Assembly: GCA_024508725.1 (NCBI GenBank)
Contig: JANINS010000002.1
Coordinates: 123,481-187,480 of the forward strand
DNA from: Chitinophagaceae bacterium
Lineage (GTDB): Bacteria > Bacteroidota > Bacteroidia > Chitinophagales > Chitinophagaceae
DNA: 64,000 nt
Reading direction: 5' to 3'
Positions 37,173 to 46,643 of the stretch are shown piece after piece (position 1 is the first letter of the stretch; the number at the start of each line of letters is the position of its first letter). The translations under genes were made by a program, and so were the position numbers. The notes below the pieces were generated by a model. The model had not been told where the DNA came from. It did no database searches and saw only the letters and a program-made list of their open reading frames with translations.

Positions 37173-37295
37173 ATATTTACTGCCAATATGGATGGTAATG
37201 GATGTGTTTGCTTCCTTTGGCACCGATATTGACCATTTACGCTTTCCCTTCTGAAAACTAGTTTTTAGAAAGGCACTGACAAATTGACCTTGAGC

Positions 37296-39695
37296 ATGAC
37301 TACTGACAAATTTTTATTTAAGCCTGAAGACGACACAGATTTTATCCCGATCATCCCGATAAATGAAGATGGTGAAGACAAAGACCTCGTGATACCTGAT
37401 ATCATGCCTTTGCTTCCGTTGCGTAACACTGTTTTATTTCCCGGGGTAGTAATTCCAATCACTGTTGGAAGAGATAAAAGCATCAAAGCAGTGAATGATG
37501 CATACAAAGCCGATAAGCTGATCGGCGTGCTTGCACAAAAAGATGCGAACCTGGAAGATCCGAATTTCGCCGATCTATGCGAGATCGGAACGATCGCCAA
37601 GATCGTGAAGCTGATCAAAATGCCGGATGGCGGAACAACGATCATTATACAGGGCAAGAAAAGATTTCGTGTGATCGATCTTGTAAGTGATGATCCTTAC
37701 TTCAAAGCAAGAGTGAATACGATGCCGGATGATGAGATACCGGAAAGCCAGGATTTTGAAGCTACGGTAAGCAGCATCAAAGATCTTGCAGCGCAGATCA
37801 TCTCACTTTCTCCCAACATTCCTACTGAAGCTTCTATCATACTCAAGAATATTGAGAACCCTTCGTTCCTCATCAATTTCGTGAGCAGTAATATGAACAG
37901 CGAGTTGAATGAGAAGCAGGAATTGTTAGAGATCGCTGATGTACAAAAGAGAGCAGAGAAGCTCATTAATCTTTTGCATAAAGACCTGCAGTTTGCAGAG
38001 CTAAAGAACAAGGTTACGGCAAAGACAAAAACAGAGATAGATAAACAACAAAGAGAATACTTCTTACAACAGCAGTTAAAAAGCATCAAGGATGAACTGG
38101 GTGGCGATTCGAACGACCGTGAGATCGCCGAGATGAAGAAGAAAGCTGAGAAGAAGAAGTGGCCCGATACTGCAAAGGCGATGTTCAAAAGCAGCATCGA
38201 GAAACTGGAAAGAATGCATCCCTCCACTCCGGATTATTCTGTGGTGTATAATCATTGTGATCTATTGCTTGATCTGCCCTGGCAGGAATATACCGAAGAC
38301 AATTATGATCTGAAATATGCAAAGAAGATCTTAGACCAGGATCATTACGGAATGGAGAAGATCAAGAGCCGAATTCTTGAGTATCTCGCCGTGCTGAAGT
38401 TGAAAGGTGATATGAAGAGCCCGATACTTTGCTTTGTAGGTCCTCCGGGAATTGGTAAAACATCGTTGGGCAGAAGTATTGCACATGCCATCGGCCGAAA
38501 ATATGTGAGGGTAAGTTTGGGTGGATTGCATGATGAAAGTGAGATACGAGGTCATCGTAAAACATATATCGGTGCAATGCCGGGAAGAATTTTGCAGAAC
38601 ATCCGGAAGATCAAAACATCTAATCCGGTAATGATATTGGATGAGATCGATAAGATCGGAAGCGATTTCAGGGGTGATCCTTCTTCTGCATTACTGGAAG
38701 TATTGGATCCTGAACAAAACAACAGCTTCTATGATAATTATCTTGAGATGGAATATGATCTTAGCAAGGTTTTGTTCATCGCTACTGCAAATAATCTCGG
38801 CCAGATACAACCTGCATTAAGAGACAGGCTAGAGATCATCGACCTGAGTGGATATGCCGTTGAAGAAAAAGTAGAGATCGCTAAAAGGCATCTTGTTCCC
38901 AAGCAAAAAGAAGCACACGGTTTAAAGAAGATCAACTTTAAGATCGCTGATGCGGTACTGCAAAAGATGATCGAAAGTTATACAAGAGAAAGCGGTGTTC
39001 GTGAGCTTGACAGGCAGCTTGCTTCAGTAATGCGATACGAGGCGAAAGAATTTGCCATGAAAGGTAAGATCAAGCCTACGCTTACCAATGCTGATCTTCA
39101 AAAAATATTAGGCTCACCACGTTACAGTAACGAGATATATAAAACAGCCAATATGCCTGGTGTGGCTGTTGGTCTTGCATGGACCTATGTTGGTGGTGAT
39201 ATTCTTTTTATTGAAACGGTGTTGAGCGAAGGAAAAGGCGAGTTGAAACTTACCGGTAACCTGGGTAATGTGATGAAGGAAAGTGCAACAACTGCACTCA
39301 CTTATTTACAGGCCAATGCAAAGAAGTACGGAATAGAACAATCATCATTCGAAAAGAGAAATGTACATGTTCATGTACCTGAAGGTGCAACACCTAAAGA
39401 TGGGCCGAGTGCAGGTATCACCATGTTAACATCTCTTGCATCAGCTTTCACAGGTAGAAAAGTGAAGCCTTATGTTGCTATGACAGGTGAGATCACACTT
39501 CGTGGACAGGTGTTACCGGTAGGTGGAATAAAAGAGAAAATCCTGGCTGCTAAGAGAGCAGGATTAAGAGAGATCATCATGTGCTGGCAGAACGAAAAAG
39601 ATGTGCAGGAGGTGGATAGTAATTTCATTAAAGGAATGACTTTCCATTATGTGAAGACGATGGCACAGGTACTTGATCTTGCTTTGGTAGATTGA
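37296..39695 (+). CDS. lon: ATP-dependent protease Lon
   Basis: 799 residues from the ATG at 37296; a TTG four codons upstream is an alternative. Domains in order are the LON substrate-binding domain (about 40-235), a coiled linker, the AAA+ module with Walker A GPPGIGKT at 382-389 and Walker B VMILDEID, and the serine protease domain. The Ser-Lys dyad is visible as Ser705 in KDGPSAG and Lys748 in GGIKEK, spaced as in the Escherichia coli enzyme. It degrades misfolded and short-lived regulatory proteins in the cytoplasm. It is monocistronic, with terminators on both sides. No heat-shock element was identified upstream. Confidence 0.97.
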   Translation: MTTDKFLFKPEDDTDFIPIIPINEDGEDKDLVIPDIMPLLPLRNTVLFPGVVIPITVGRDKSIKAVNDAYKADKLIGVLAQKDANLEDPNFADLCEIGTIAKIVKLIKMPDGGTTIIIQGKKRFRVIDLVSDDPYFKARVNTMPDDEIPESQDFEATVSSIKDLAAQIISLSPNIPTEASIILKNIENPSFLINFVSSNMNSELNEKQELLEIADVQKRAEKLINLLHKDLQFAELKNKVTAKTKTEIDKQQREYFLQQQLKSIKDELGGDSNDREIAEMKKKAEKKKWPDTAKAMFKSSIEKLERMHPSTPDYSVVYNHCDLLLDLPWQEYTEDNYDLKYAKKILDQDHYGMEKIKSRILEYLAVLKLKGDMKSPILCFVGPPGIGKTSLGRSIAHAIGRKYVRVSLGGLHDESEIRGHRKTYIGAMPGRILQNIRKIKTSNPVMILDEIDKIGSDFRGDPSSALLEVLDPEQNNSFYDNYLEMEYDLSKVLFIATANNLGQIQPALRDRLEIIDLSGYAVEEKVEIAKRHLVPKQKEAHGLKKINFKIADAVLQKMIESYTRESGVRELDRQLASVMRYEAKEFAMKGKIKPTLTNADLQKILGSPRYSNEIYKTANMPGVAVGLAWTYVGGDILFIETVLSEGKGELKLTGNLGNVMKESATTALTYLQANAKKYGIEQSSFEKRNVHVHVPEGATPKDGPSAGITMLTSLASAFTGRKVKPYVAMTGEITLRGQVLPVGGIKEKILAAKRAGLREIIMCWQNEKDVQEVDSNFIKGMTFHYVKTMAQVLDLALVD

Positions 39696-39720
39696 TTTAA
39701 ATCAGCGTGTTGAATATGTT

Positions 39721-39746
39721 GAAAGGCTGCAGTGATGCAGCCTTTC
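39721..39746. terminator. Bidirectional terminator between lon and the efflux operon
   Basis: GAAAGGCTGCA at 39721-39731 and TGCAGCCTTTC at 39736-39746 form an 11-bp perfect stem with a 4-base loop between two convergent genes. Confidence 0.88.
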
Positions 39747-39749
39747 TTA

Positions 39750-41333
39750 TTAGTGCATCGCCTCAGAAAGATCGACTTTGCCTTTTTGTTTTTTGTTCTT
39801 CACGAATAACACAAATGGAATACATACAAGGAACATGATTCCTAAATAAAGAAACACATCCATGTAAGAAAGCACAGAGGCCTGTTTCATTACCATTCCT
39901 TCCAATGCTTTATAAGCAGCCTGCAAGGCGTTATCGGGTGAATATCCTTTAGCGATAAAGTTTTGCTGCATCATGTGTACACGGTTGATCACATCAGGAT
40001 CCGTTCTGTCGAGATGAGTGACCAATGCACTTTTATGTACATCGTTTTGTCTTGCTAAAAAGGTTGTGATCACAGCTACACCAAACGATCCTCCTAACTG
40101 TCGCATCATTCCTGTGAAGGCTGCTCCCTGTCCTATCTGCTGTCCCTTTAAAGTAGAGAGTGATAATGTTGTGATTGGTATAAACAACATACCCATACCC
40201 ACGCCACGAACGATGAGCATCCAGAAGAAAGCATCTTTACCGGTATCCGGTGTAAGTATCTTATAACCCCAGAAACTGTAGATAAAGAAAAGCAACATTC
40301 CAAAGCCGATGAGGTATTGTTGTTTCACACCTTTCTGCAGAAGTGTACCAATGATCGGCATCATGAAAGCTGTTGTTAATGCAGCCGGTATCATTAATGC
40401 ACCTGATTGCTGAGCCGTCCAGCCTAGTGTAGCCTGGGTGTATAAAGGAATGATGAAAGTTGATCCGTATAATCCAAATCCTAAAATGAAAGAAAGAAAC
40501 GTTCCGACCCGGAGGTTACCATTTTTCAATACACGAAGTTCAACAATAGGATGATCATAGATCAGTTCTCTCCAGATGAAAAAGAAAATGCCAAGTACTG
40601 CTGCAACCACCAATACGATTATCGTAGTACTGCTAAACCAGTCTTCATCATGCCCTTTTTCAAGAATGTATTGCAAAGAACCAACTGCCAATGCCAGTAA
40701 TCCAATGCCCAACCAGTCTACATCGCTGGCTGCACTTTTCTCTTTGTATTTCGGACTTTTTACAAACTGAAGCGTAAGCAGTGTTGCAATAACGCCGATA
40801 GGAATGTTGATATAGAAAATATACGGCCAGGAGAAATTATCAACGATATAACCTCCAAGTGGCGGGCCTAATGTTGGTCCGATGATCACACCCAATCCAT
40901 AAATTGCCTGTGCCATTCCTCTTTTTTCGGGAGGATAACTTTCTGTGATAATGGTTTGAGAAGTCACCAATAAAGCACCACCTCCAACACCTTGTAAAAA
41001 CCTGAATAGAACCAGTTCCCAGATGTTGGTAGCGTTACCGCATAGAAAAGAGAATACCGTAAATATGATGATCGATGCCGCGAAATAATTTCTTCTTCCG
41101 AATTGTTGTGAAAGCCAGCTCGTCATGGGAACGATGATCACATTACCAATGGCATAAGCGGTGATCACCCAGCCGATCTCGGTCATGGTTGAACCGAGGT
41201 TACCTTTCATCTCGTTGAGTGCAACGTTTACGATCGTAGTATCAACGATCTCAAGCAAAGCACAAAAGATGGCGGTTATGGTAATGATGACCCTTCTTGC
41301 ACCATACTCTACAAGGTCATGTGATTGTTGCAT
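39750..41333 (-). CDS. DHA2-family MFS efflux pump, EmrB type
   Basis: The protein has 527 residues with fourteen predicted membrane segments, the size and topology of EmrB/QacA proteins. Signature stretches are LLEIVDTTIVNVALNEMKGNLG in helix 1, TSWLSQQFGRRNYF (motif A), RFLQGVGGGALL and YGLGVIIGPTLGPPLGGYI (motif C). It should pump hydrophobic compounds using the proton gradient. With the HlyD-type adaptor and TolC-type channel encoded in the same operon it would form a tripartite pump across both membranes. It is the last gene of the operon, 83 bases after emrA. The substrate is unknown. Confidence 0.94.
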   Translation of the reverse strand: MQQSHDLVEYGARRVIITITAIFCALLEIVDTTIVNVALNEMKGNLGSTMTEIGWVITAYAIGNVIIVPMTSWLSQQFGRRNYFAASIIIFTVFSFLCGNATNIWELVLFRFLQGVGGGALLVTSQTIITESYPPEKRGMAQAIYGLGVIIGPTLGPPLGGYIVDNFSWPYIFYINIPIGVIATLLTLQFVKSPKYKEKSAASDVDWLGIGLLALAVGSLQYILEKGHDEDWFSSTTIIVLVVAAVLGIFFFIWRELIYDHPIVELRVLKNGNLRVGTFLSFILGFGLYGSTFIIPLYTQATLGWTAQQSGALMIPAALTTAFMMPIIGTLLQKGVKQQYLIGFGMLLFFIYSFWGYKILTPDTGKDAFFWMLIVRGVGMGMLFIPITTLSLSTLKGQQIGQGAAFTGMMRQLGGSFGVAVITTFLARQNDVHKSALVTHLDRTDPDVINRVHMMQQNFIAKGYSPDNALQAAYKALEGMVMKQASVLSYMDVFLYLGIMFLVCIPFVLFVKNKKQKGKVDLSEAMH

Positions 41334-41416
41334 ATAAAAAAGTCAAAAGTGAAAAGTCAAAAAGCAAGAAGTGCTTCTGACTTTATAACTTGTTTTTGTA
41401 AGGCCTGGTCTAATCT

Positions 41417-42523
41417 TTAATTCAGATGAACATCCACCCAAACGTTCATGCCTGCACGTAATTGTTTAGCCAGCGGATCGTTCTTTGCAAACTCGATCTT
41501 CACCGGTACACGCTGTACCACTTTTACAAAGTTTCCACTTGCATTATCCGGAGGCAGCAAAGCAAATTTGGCACCTGTAGCAGGGGAGAAGGAACTGAGC
41601 ACCGCTTCAAAATCATGATCAGGAAATGCATCAACATGAACCGTAACTTTTTGTCCCTGTTTCATTTTGTCGAGCTGCGTTTCTTTAAAGTTGGCTACCA
41701 CCCAAAGCTCATCACTCAACACTACATTGAATAATGCCTGTCCCGTTTGTACCAACTGGCCTTCCTGCACATTTACTTTACTCACCACGCCATCTTCCGG
41801 AGCTGTGATCACAGTGTATGAAAGATTGAGTTTCGCATCTTCTACTTCAACCCTTCTTTGCTGAATGGCAGCATTGGCCACATTCACCTGCTTACCCGTA
41901 GCTGCACTTTGACTTGCCACAGCTCTGGTTTGTTGTGCTGCCTGGTTTCTTTGTTCTTTCAACACCTGCAACTGACGTTCGGCTGTTTGCTTTGCCGCAA
42001 GCGCCTGCTCGTATTGTTGTTTGGTAATGGAATGATCTTTATACAGGTTCTCGTAACGCTCAAAATCGTTGTTGGCTCTCCATACAGAAACCTCTGCTGT
42101 TTTCATTTGTGCTTCGATGGTTTCTACAGAAAGACGTGTGGTTGCCACGTTTGTGTTTGCTGCAGTGGTGGTTGCTTCTGCTACGCCCAAATTACTTTGA
42201 GCTGTTGCCAATGCAGCTTCGGCTGATGAAAGTTTCATACGAAGATCACGATCGTCGAGTATTACCAAAGTATCTCCCTTCTTCACCTGCTGATTGTCTT
42301 TTACCAGCACCTGTTTTACATATCCGCTAACCCTTGGAACGATCGGAGCGATATTCGCTTCCACCTGTGCATCATCTGTTTCGGCATGATGCTGTGCATG
42401 GTTCCATTTGCTGATGCCAAACCATCCACCAAAAACCAGAAGAAGAATCAGAACGATCAGGAAGACCTTGCTCTTTTTCTTTTTTTCTGTTACTACTGTT
42501 GTTTGTTCGGTTGTTGTTGCCAT
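41417..42523 (-). CDS. HlyD/EmrA-type membrane fusion adaptor
   Basis: The protein has 368 residues. After a short cytoplasmic Lys-rich N-terminus comes one membrane anchor (VFLIVLILLLVFGGWFGI, about 20-37), followed by the lipoyl/biotinyl half-motif (NIAPIVPRVSGYVKQVLVKDNQQVKKGDTLVILDD in part), a long alpha-helical hairpin at about 75-220, the second lipoyl half (APEDGVVSKVNVQEGQLV) and a beta-barrel domain. This is the adaptor that links an inner-membrane EmrB pump to an outer-membrane TolC channel. It is encoded between the TolC and EmrB genes, 23 bases after the TolC stop. Confidence 0.94.
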   Translation of the reverse strand: MATTTEQTTVVTEKKKKSKVFLIVLILLLVFGGWFGISKWNHAQHHAETDDAQVEANIAPIVPRVSGYVKQVLVKDNQQVKKGDTLVILDDRDLRMKLSSAEAALATAQSNLGVAEATTTAANTNVATTRLSVETIEAQMKTAEVSVWRANNDFERYENLYKDHSITKQQYEQALAAKQTAERQLQVLKEQRNQAAQQTRAVASQSAATGKQVNVANAAIQQRRVEVEDAKLNLSYTVITAPEDGVVSKVNVQEGQLVQTGQALFNVVLSDELWVVANFKETQLDKMKQGQKVTVHVDAFPDHDFEAVLSSFSPATGAKFALLPPDNASGNFVKVVQRVPVKIEFAKNDPLAKQLRAGMNVWVDVHLN

Positions 42524-42546
42524 AAAATGTTCTATGAGTGTGATTG

Positions 42547-43869
42547 CTATTTAGTATTGCTTAACATGCCTGCCGATTGCAGTAACTGGTTATATGCCAG
42601 TACTGCATCTGCTTTTGCATTGCTGTAATTGATTCTTGCCTGTAAAAGTGCTACGTCTGCATCGAGTACATCTGTTGTTGTGGCAAGTGAGTTGTCGAAT
42701 TTGTTCTTTACGATGCGATAATTCTCAGCAGCCTGGTCGATCGCTTTTTTATATACATCGATCTTCTTCTGGCTGAGAATATAATTCTCGTAGTTTGTGT
42801 TTACCTGTAAACGAATGTTATCGCTTAAAAGGCTTTGTGATATCTCTAATTGTTTTTGCCTTGATTTAGCCTGCTCAACTTTTGATTTATTTTTCCAGAG
42901 TGAAGAGAGACTGTATTGCACACCAATCCCAATGTTCACTGCATTGGTTACAGTCACAAAGCCGGGAATATCGGCAGCAACATATCCACCTGTCAGAGCA
43001 ACACTCGGAAGTTTTTCAGCAGCAGCGGATTTAACACCTACACCTGCAGCTTTGGTTCTGTAAATGAGTGCTTCCAGTTCTTTACGGTTTTGTAATGCAG
43101 ATTGTTCAAACGATTCTAATGTTTGCAATTGAGCTGTGACAGAAGTGATGTTGATGCTGTCCACTTCAAGAATGGTTGTTTCCGGTAAGCCCAGAAGCAG
43201 ATTGGTGCTAACGTTAGCCAGTTTCCAGTTGTTCTCGGCATCTAATACAGAAAGTTCAATATTCGATTCCTGTAATTGCGCTTTCATCAGGTCGTTCCTT
43301 GCCAGCAAGCCATTTTGCTCCATGTTAGAAAGATCTTTCACTCTTTGCTGCATTGTTTGCAGGTTCTCTTTTACCAAAGCAACTACAGCACCTGCTTTGT
43401 ATAAATTGATGTATGCATTGATTGCATTTAATTCTATTTCCGGTCGCTGGCTTTGTGCATCTAATCTTGCTGCATGCTCTAAATATTGTGCAGCTTCAAT
43501 ACCATACTTAATTTTTCCTCCTGCATAAATGGGTAAGCTGGCATTCAGCATTCCATATACCACCTGTGATATTTCGGGTGAGCCTTGTTGCTGTGTACCA
43601 CCACTGCTGTTGTTGGATTTGGTTTTAAGATCAACATTCGCATGACTTAATCTCAGGTAAGAACCCGAAGCATTTACGTCAGGAAGTTTTCGTTCCACGG
43701 CTTCTCTTAAAGCTGCAGTAGCCTCTTCGATCTTTGCCTGTGCTCCCTGTAACTGACCACTGTTTTTTACAGCCAGTTCTATTGCCTCCTGCAGGGTGAG
43801 TTTTCTTGTTTGTGCAAAGCCGGCAGTGGTATATACCACTGCCAGTAGCATTAATATTTTAACCTTCAT
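42547..43869 (-). CDS. TolC-family outer-membrane efflux channel
   Basis: The protein has 440 residues with a signal peptide (MKVKILMLLAVVYTTAGFAQ) and the two-fold TolC repeat: LTLQEAIELAVKNS at the start of repeat one and long coiled helices, with YSLSSLWKNKSKVEQAKSRQKQ in repeat two and YENYILSQKKIDVYKKA near the end. It forms the trimeric outer-membrane exit duct of the pump. Its start overlaps the 3' end of the TetR gene by 11 bases, so regulator and pump are transcribed together. Confidence 0.93.
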   Translation of the reverse strand: MKVKILMLLAVVYTTAGFAQTRKLTLQEAIELAVKNSGQLQGAQAKIEEATAALREAVERKLPDVNASGSYLRLSHANVDLKTKSNNSSGGTQQQGSPEISQVVYGMLNASLPIYAGGKIKYGIEAAQYLEHAARLDAQSQRPEIELNAINAYINLYKAGAVVALVKENLQTMQQRVKDLSNMEQNGLLARNDLMKAQLQESNIELSVLDAENNWKLANVSTNLLLGLPETTILEVDSINITSVTAQLQTLESFEQSALQNRKELEALIYRTKAAGVGVKSAAAEKLPSVALTGGYVAADIPGFVTVTNAVNIGIGVQYSLSSLWKNKSKVEQAKSRQKQLEISQSLLSDNIRLQVNTNYENYILSQKKIDVYKKAIDQAAENYRIVKNKFDNSLATTTDVLDADVALLQARINYSNAKADAVLAYNQLLQSAGMLSNTK

Positions 43870-44488
43870 AAGTAAGTTGTGCTTTAAAAATTGCCTTTAT
43901 TTCTTCTGTAACCCGTTGTTTCAATAACGTTATGAATTCATCTTCTGAAAGATGTTCCAGCTTATGGTATGTTCTGTAAAATTCCCTGTTAACCAGTGCA
44001 TGGTTTGAGGTGCCGACCATTACACTCATCAGCATCACTATGTCAACATCTTTGCGAAACATTTTCTTTTGTTGTCCTTCGCTTATGATCTGCTGCAATA
44101 CCTCGGTATTTCGCTGTTTCATCTTTAGCAGCTTAACAGTGATCTCGCTGTTCTTGTCGAGCATGTGCTCGGTCACCATGATCTTGTAGAAATGATGTCG
44201 CTGCACAATACGGTCTACATATTCCGTTACCAAAAGGTTCATTTTCTGTAGTGGCGTAAGCGAATCATCTTTCAATAAGTTTTCCAGGGTGAGCCGTACA
44301 TGCGACATCCTGTAATCTACCAGTGCTTCGATCAGTTTTTCTTTGGAGCCGAAATAGTAAGAGATCATTGCAAGGTTTACACCAGCCTTGTCTGCTATCT
44401 GGCGAACAGAGGTGCTGCCAAATCCATTCATGGCAAACAGTTCTTCGGCTGTTTCCATGATCTGTACCTGTTTCTCGTTGTAAGACAT
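43859..44488 (-). CDS. TetR/AcrR-family repressor of the efflux operon
   Basis: The protein has 209 residues. The N-terminal helix-turn-helix domain covers residues 5-55 (IMETAEELFAMNGFGSTSVRQIADKAGVNLAMISYYFGSKEKLIEAL in part), with the recognition helix NLAMISYYF. The C-terminal ligand-binding domain is all-helical and unlike better-known members. As the first gene of the operon, directly behind two palindromic sites, it most likely represses itself and the pump, releasing DNA when it binds a pump substrate. This is inference from layout, typical of the family. The signature matches the branch that often controls efflux or fatty acid genes. Confidence 0.93.
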   Translation of the reverse strand: MSYNEKQVQIMETAEELFAMNGFGSTSVRQIADKAGVNLAMISYYFGSKEKLIEALVDYRMSHVRLTLENLLKDDSLTPLQKMNLLVTEYVDRIVQRHHFYKIMVTEHMLDKNSEITVKLLKMKQRNTEVLQQIISEGQQKKMFRKDVDIVMLMSVMVGTSNHALVNREFYRTYHKLEHLSEDEFITLLKQRVTEEIKAIFKAQLTYEG

Positions 44489-44500
44489 GAGGCGACAAAA

Positions 44501-44537
44501 TTAAACGATTGTTTGATACAATTAAACAACTGTTTAA
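44501..44537. promoter_or_regulatory. Probable TetR operator, two palindromic sites
   Basis: TTAAACGATTGTTTGA at 44501-44516 and TTAAACAACTGTTTAA at 44522-44537 are two copies of a TTAAAC-N4-GTTTAA palindrome. Their starts are 21 bp apart, two helical turns. The second is a perfect 7-bp inverted repeat around a 2-base centre. They begin 13 bases upstream of the TetR start codon, where binding would block the operon promoter. Confidence 0.75.
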
Positions 44538-44575
44538 TTTTTTTTGTTAAAGGCTTTGGTAACCAACTGTAGAAG

Positions 44576-44605
44576 CTGTCGTCCGTTGTGTGACCCACTT
44601 CTACG
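44576..44605 (-). repeat. Dispersed intergenic repeat, copy H (degenerate)
   Basis: Reads GTCGTCCGTTGTGTGACCC on the plus strand, the reverse of the GAC(G/A)CAACGG core, with a changed outer part. Confidence 0.5.
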
Positions 44606-44630
44606 ATAGACAATGAAAAGCACTTTAGAA

Positions 44631-44705
44631 CCACTAAGACACTAGGGCACGAAGCAACACGAAGGTTTGGGGCAACTTGGTGTCTTTGTGTCTTCGTGGT
44701 TCAAC
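44631..44705. repeat. Imperfect palindromic repeat of the GACACAAAGACAC type
   Basis: The left arm GAACCACTAAGACACTAGGG and the right arm TTGGTGTCTTTGTGTCTTCG followed by TGGTTC are imperfect reverse complements. Transcribed, they would form a long hairpin. Confidence 0.65.
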
Positions 44706-44720
44706 CAGCTCAGTAAGGTG

Positions 44721-44745
44721 CAACTGTACAAGAGTGCGATCCGCC
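44721..44745 (+). repeat. Dispersed intergenic repeat, copy E (partial)
   Basis: CTGTACAAGAGTGCGATCCG matches the first half of the repeat and then diverges. Confidence 0.55.
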
Positions 44746-44848
44746 TTTGCTTAAGCTACGTCGGACAGGCGCAAGAGAAGCTAAATAGCAGCACTGGCTT
44801 CTGGTAAACAGGAATGATCTCTCTCAATAATTCTATACCTCAAACCCC

Positions 44849-44856
44849 TACTTTTG
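44849..44856 (+). promoter_or_regulatory. Bacteroidota -7 promoter element before icd
   Basis: TACTTTTG is an exact match to TAnnTTTG, 21 bases before the icd ATG. No TTG was found at the -33 position. Confidence 0.5.
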
Positions 44857-44877
44857 CAGGCACTTAAAACATGATTT

Positions 44878-46107
44878 ATGGCAGCCAAAATTAAAGTAGC
44901 CAATCCTGTGGTTGAACTGGATGGCGATGAGATGACGAGAATTATATGGAAGTTCATTAAAGACAAACTGATCCTGCCTTACCTGGATCTTGACATAAAA
45001 TATTATGACCTGGGAATGGAATATCGTGACGAGACCAACGACCAGGTGACTGTTGATGCTGCGAATGCGATCAAACAATACGGTGTGGGTATTAAATGTG
45101 CTACGATCACACCTGACGAGGCTCGTGTAAAAGAGTTTAACCTGAAGCAAATGTGGAAGAGTCCTAATGGTACGATCCGTAACATTTTAGACGGTACAGT
45201 TTTCAGAGAACCGATCGTTTGTAAGAATGTTCCTCGTCTGGTTCCAAACTGGACTGCACCGATCTGTATTGGTCGTCATGCATTTGGTGATCAATACCGT
45301 GCAACAGATTTTGTTACCAAAGGAAAAGGAAAGCTTACGGTTAAGTTTGAAGGGGAAGATGGACAGGTGATCGAACATGAAGTATACAATTTCAAAGGCG
45401 ATGGTGTTGCGTTAACGATGTACAATACAGATGAGAGCATCACCGGTTTTGCAAGAAGCTGTTTCAATACGGCTTTGCAGAAAGGATGGCCTTTGTACCT
45501 CTCAACTAAGAATACGATCCTGAAGAAATACGATGGACGTTTCAAAGATATTTTCGAAGAGATCTATCAAAAAGAATTCAAAGCGAAGTTTGAAGCTGCA
45601 GGTATTACTTATGAGCATCGTTTGATCGATGATATGGTAGCTTCTGCTTTAAAGTGGAACGGAAACTTTGTGTGGGCTTGTAAGAACTATGATGGTGATG
45701 TACAAAGTGATACTGTTGCACAGGGCTTCGGTTCATTGGGTTTGATGACATCGACTTTGGTTACGCCTGATGGAAAAGTAATGGAAGCAGAAGCTGCACA
45801 CGGAACAGTAACACGTCACTACCGTGAGCACCAGAAAGGAAAGCCAACTTCGACAAATCCTATCGCTTCGATCTTTGCATGGACAAGAGGATTAGAGTTC
45901 AGAGGTAAATTGGATGGCAACCAGGAGTTGATCAACTTCTGTCATACACTGGAGCAGGTTTGTATTGAAACTGTTGAAAGCGGTAAAATGACGAAAGATC
46001 TTGCGATCACAATCAAACAAAATGTTGAGCATGGAAAAGATTACCTGTACACGCAGGAATTTTTAGATGTGCTGGATGAGAATTTGAAGAAGAAGCTGGG
46101 AAGCTAA
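44878..46107 (+). CDS. icd: NADP-dependent isocitrate dehydrogenase, IDH1 type
   Basis: 409 residues starting [21 protein letters not shown]. This is the homodimeric type II form shared with eukaryotic cytosolic enzymes rather than the Escherichia coli type. Visible landmarks are KSPNGTIRN (substrate-binding serine), [17 protein letters not shown] (arginine and NADP contacts), [22 protein letters not shown] (catalytic aspartates) and [27 protein letters not shown] in the cofactor loop. It oxidises isocitrate to 2-oxoglutarate and CO2 in the TCA cycle and supplies NADPH. The gene is monocistronic, with a -7 element before and a terminator after it. Confidence 0.97.
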   Translation: MAAKIKVANPVVELDGDEMTRIIWKFIKDKLILPYLDLDIKYYDLGMEYRDETNDQVTVDAANAIKQYGVGIKCATITPDEARVKEFNLKQMWKSPNGTIRNILDGTVFREPIVCKNVPRLVPNWTAPICIGRHAFGDQYRATDFVTKGKGKLTVKFEGEDGQVIEHEVYNFKGDGVALTMYNTDESITGFARSCFNTALQKGWPLYLSTKNTILKKYDGRFKDIFEEIYQKEFKAKFEAAGITYEHRLIDDMVASALKWNGNFVWACKNYDGDVQSDTVAQGFGSLGLMTSTLVTPDGKVMEAEAAHGTVTRHYREHQKGKPTSTNPIASIFAWTRGLEFRGKLDGNQELINFCHTLEQVCIETVESGKMTKDLAITIKQNVEHGKDYLYTQEFLDVLDENLKKKLGS

Positions 46108-46135
46108 GAGATAAAAGAGTGAAAGAGATAAAGAG

Positions 46136-46166
46136 AGGCTCGACTGAAAGGTTGAGCCTTTTTTTT
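46136..46166 (+). terminator. Intrinsic terminator of icd
   Basis: AGGCTCGAC at 46136-46144 pairs with GTTGAGCCT at 46151-46159 with one G-T pair, followed by eight T or nearly so. Confidence 0.88.
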
Positions 46167-46195
46167 GTTACTTGTTTTTAGTAGTTTAGTTATCA

Positions 46196-46582
46196 ATGAA
46201 TATCTTGTTTAAAATTTTTACCCAACCTACTCGAAATGATATTCTGAATTCAGGACTATCTCTCGCTATGAGTTTTGGTACAAATTTCAACAAACCGATA
46301 CAGAGTAGATTAGGTAGAAAATTCATCTTGACAGATCGAGAGTTGGACGAGTATAACCAGATTTGTCGAGCTGCAATGACTGACTCTCATAATTTTATTT
46401 ATGAGACTTTAATGTCTACTTCGAAAAATTTTGATGTGATTCACAAGAAAGTACTAAGAGCAAGATGGAAGATTTATTTGCTGAGTAAATATCCTTGGAT
46501 TAAGCCATCCAATTTAAGAGCACTTTTTTCTCAGGGAATATATTTTGCTATGAAAGATGGATGGACCGAAGCTCTAAAATAA
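46196..46582 (+). CDS. Small hypothetical protein
   Basis: 128 residues starting MNILFKIFTQPTRND. It is basic and mostly helical, with no signal peptide and no clear membrane segment. There is one repeated-looking segment of aromatic residues near the end (SKYPWIKPSNLRALFSQGIYFAMKDGW). It stands alone between the icd terminator and a bidirectional terminator, so it should have its own promoter in the 29 bases between. The base composition is more AT-rich than icd, which could mean recent acquisition or just weak selection. No family recognised. Confidence 0.6.
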   Translation: MNILFKIFTQPTRNDILNSGLSLAMSFGTNFNKPIQSRLGRKFILTDRELDEYNQICRAAMTDSHNFIYETLMSTSKNFDVIHKKVLRARWKIYLLSKYPWIKPSNLRALFSQGIYFAMKDGWTEALK

Positions 46583-46610
46583 AAAACCTCCTCATCTCTG
46601 AGAAGGTTTT
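46583..46610. terminator. Bidirectional terminator
   Basis: AAAACCT at 46583-46589 pairs with AGGTTTT at 46604-46610, with an inner CTCA/TGAG pairing, between two convergent genes. Confidence 0.75.
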
Positions 46611-46643
46611 CAATACTGTCAACTGTTATCTGTCATCAGTTAA

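Larger units (their letters stand above)
44541..44877. other. Intergenic region with several dispersed repeats
   Basis: This divergent region of about 340 bases holds a degenerate GTACAAG-type repeat (44576-44605, reverse), an imperfect inverted pair of the GACACAAAGACAC repeat (44631-44705), a forward GTACAAGAGTGCGA copy (44721-44745), and the icd promoter element. No gene is seen. Confidence 0.6.

Noticed and set aside
41334-41416. Direct repeat AAAAGTCAAAAGTGAAAAGTC as an operator
   Set aside because: It lies inside the efflux operon in a low-complexity stretch; no promoter or regulator is linked to it.
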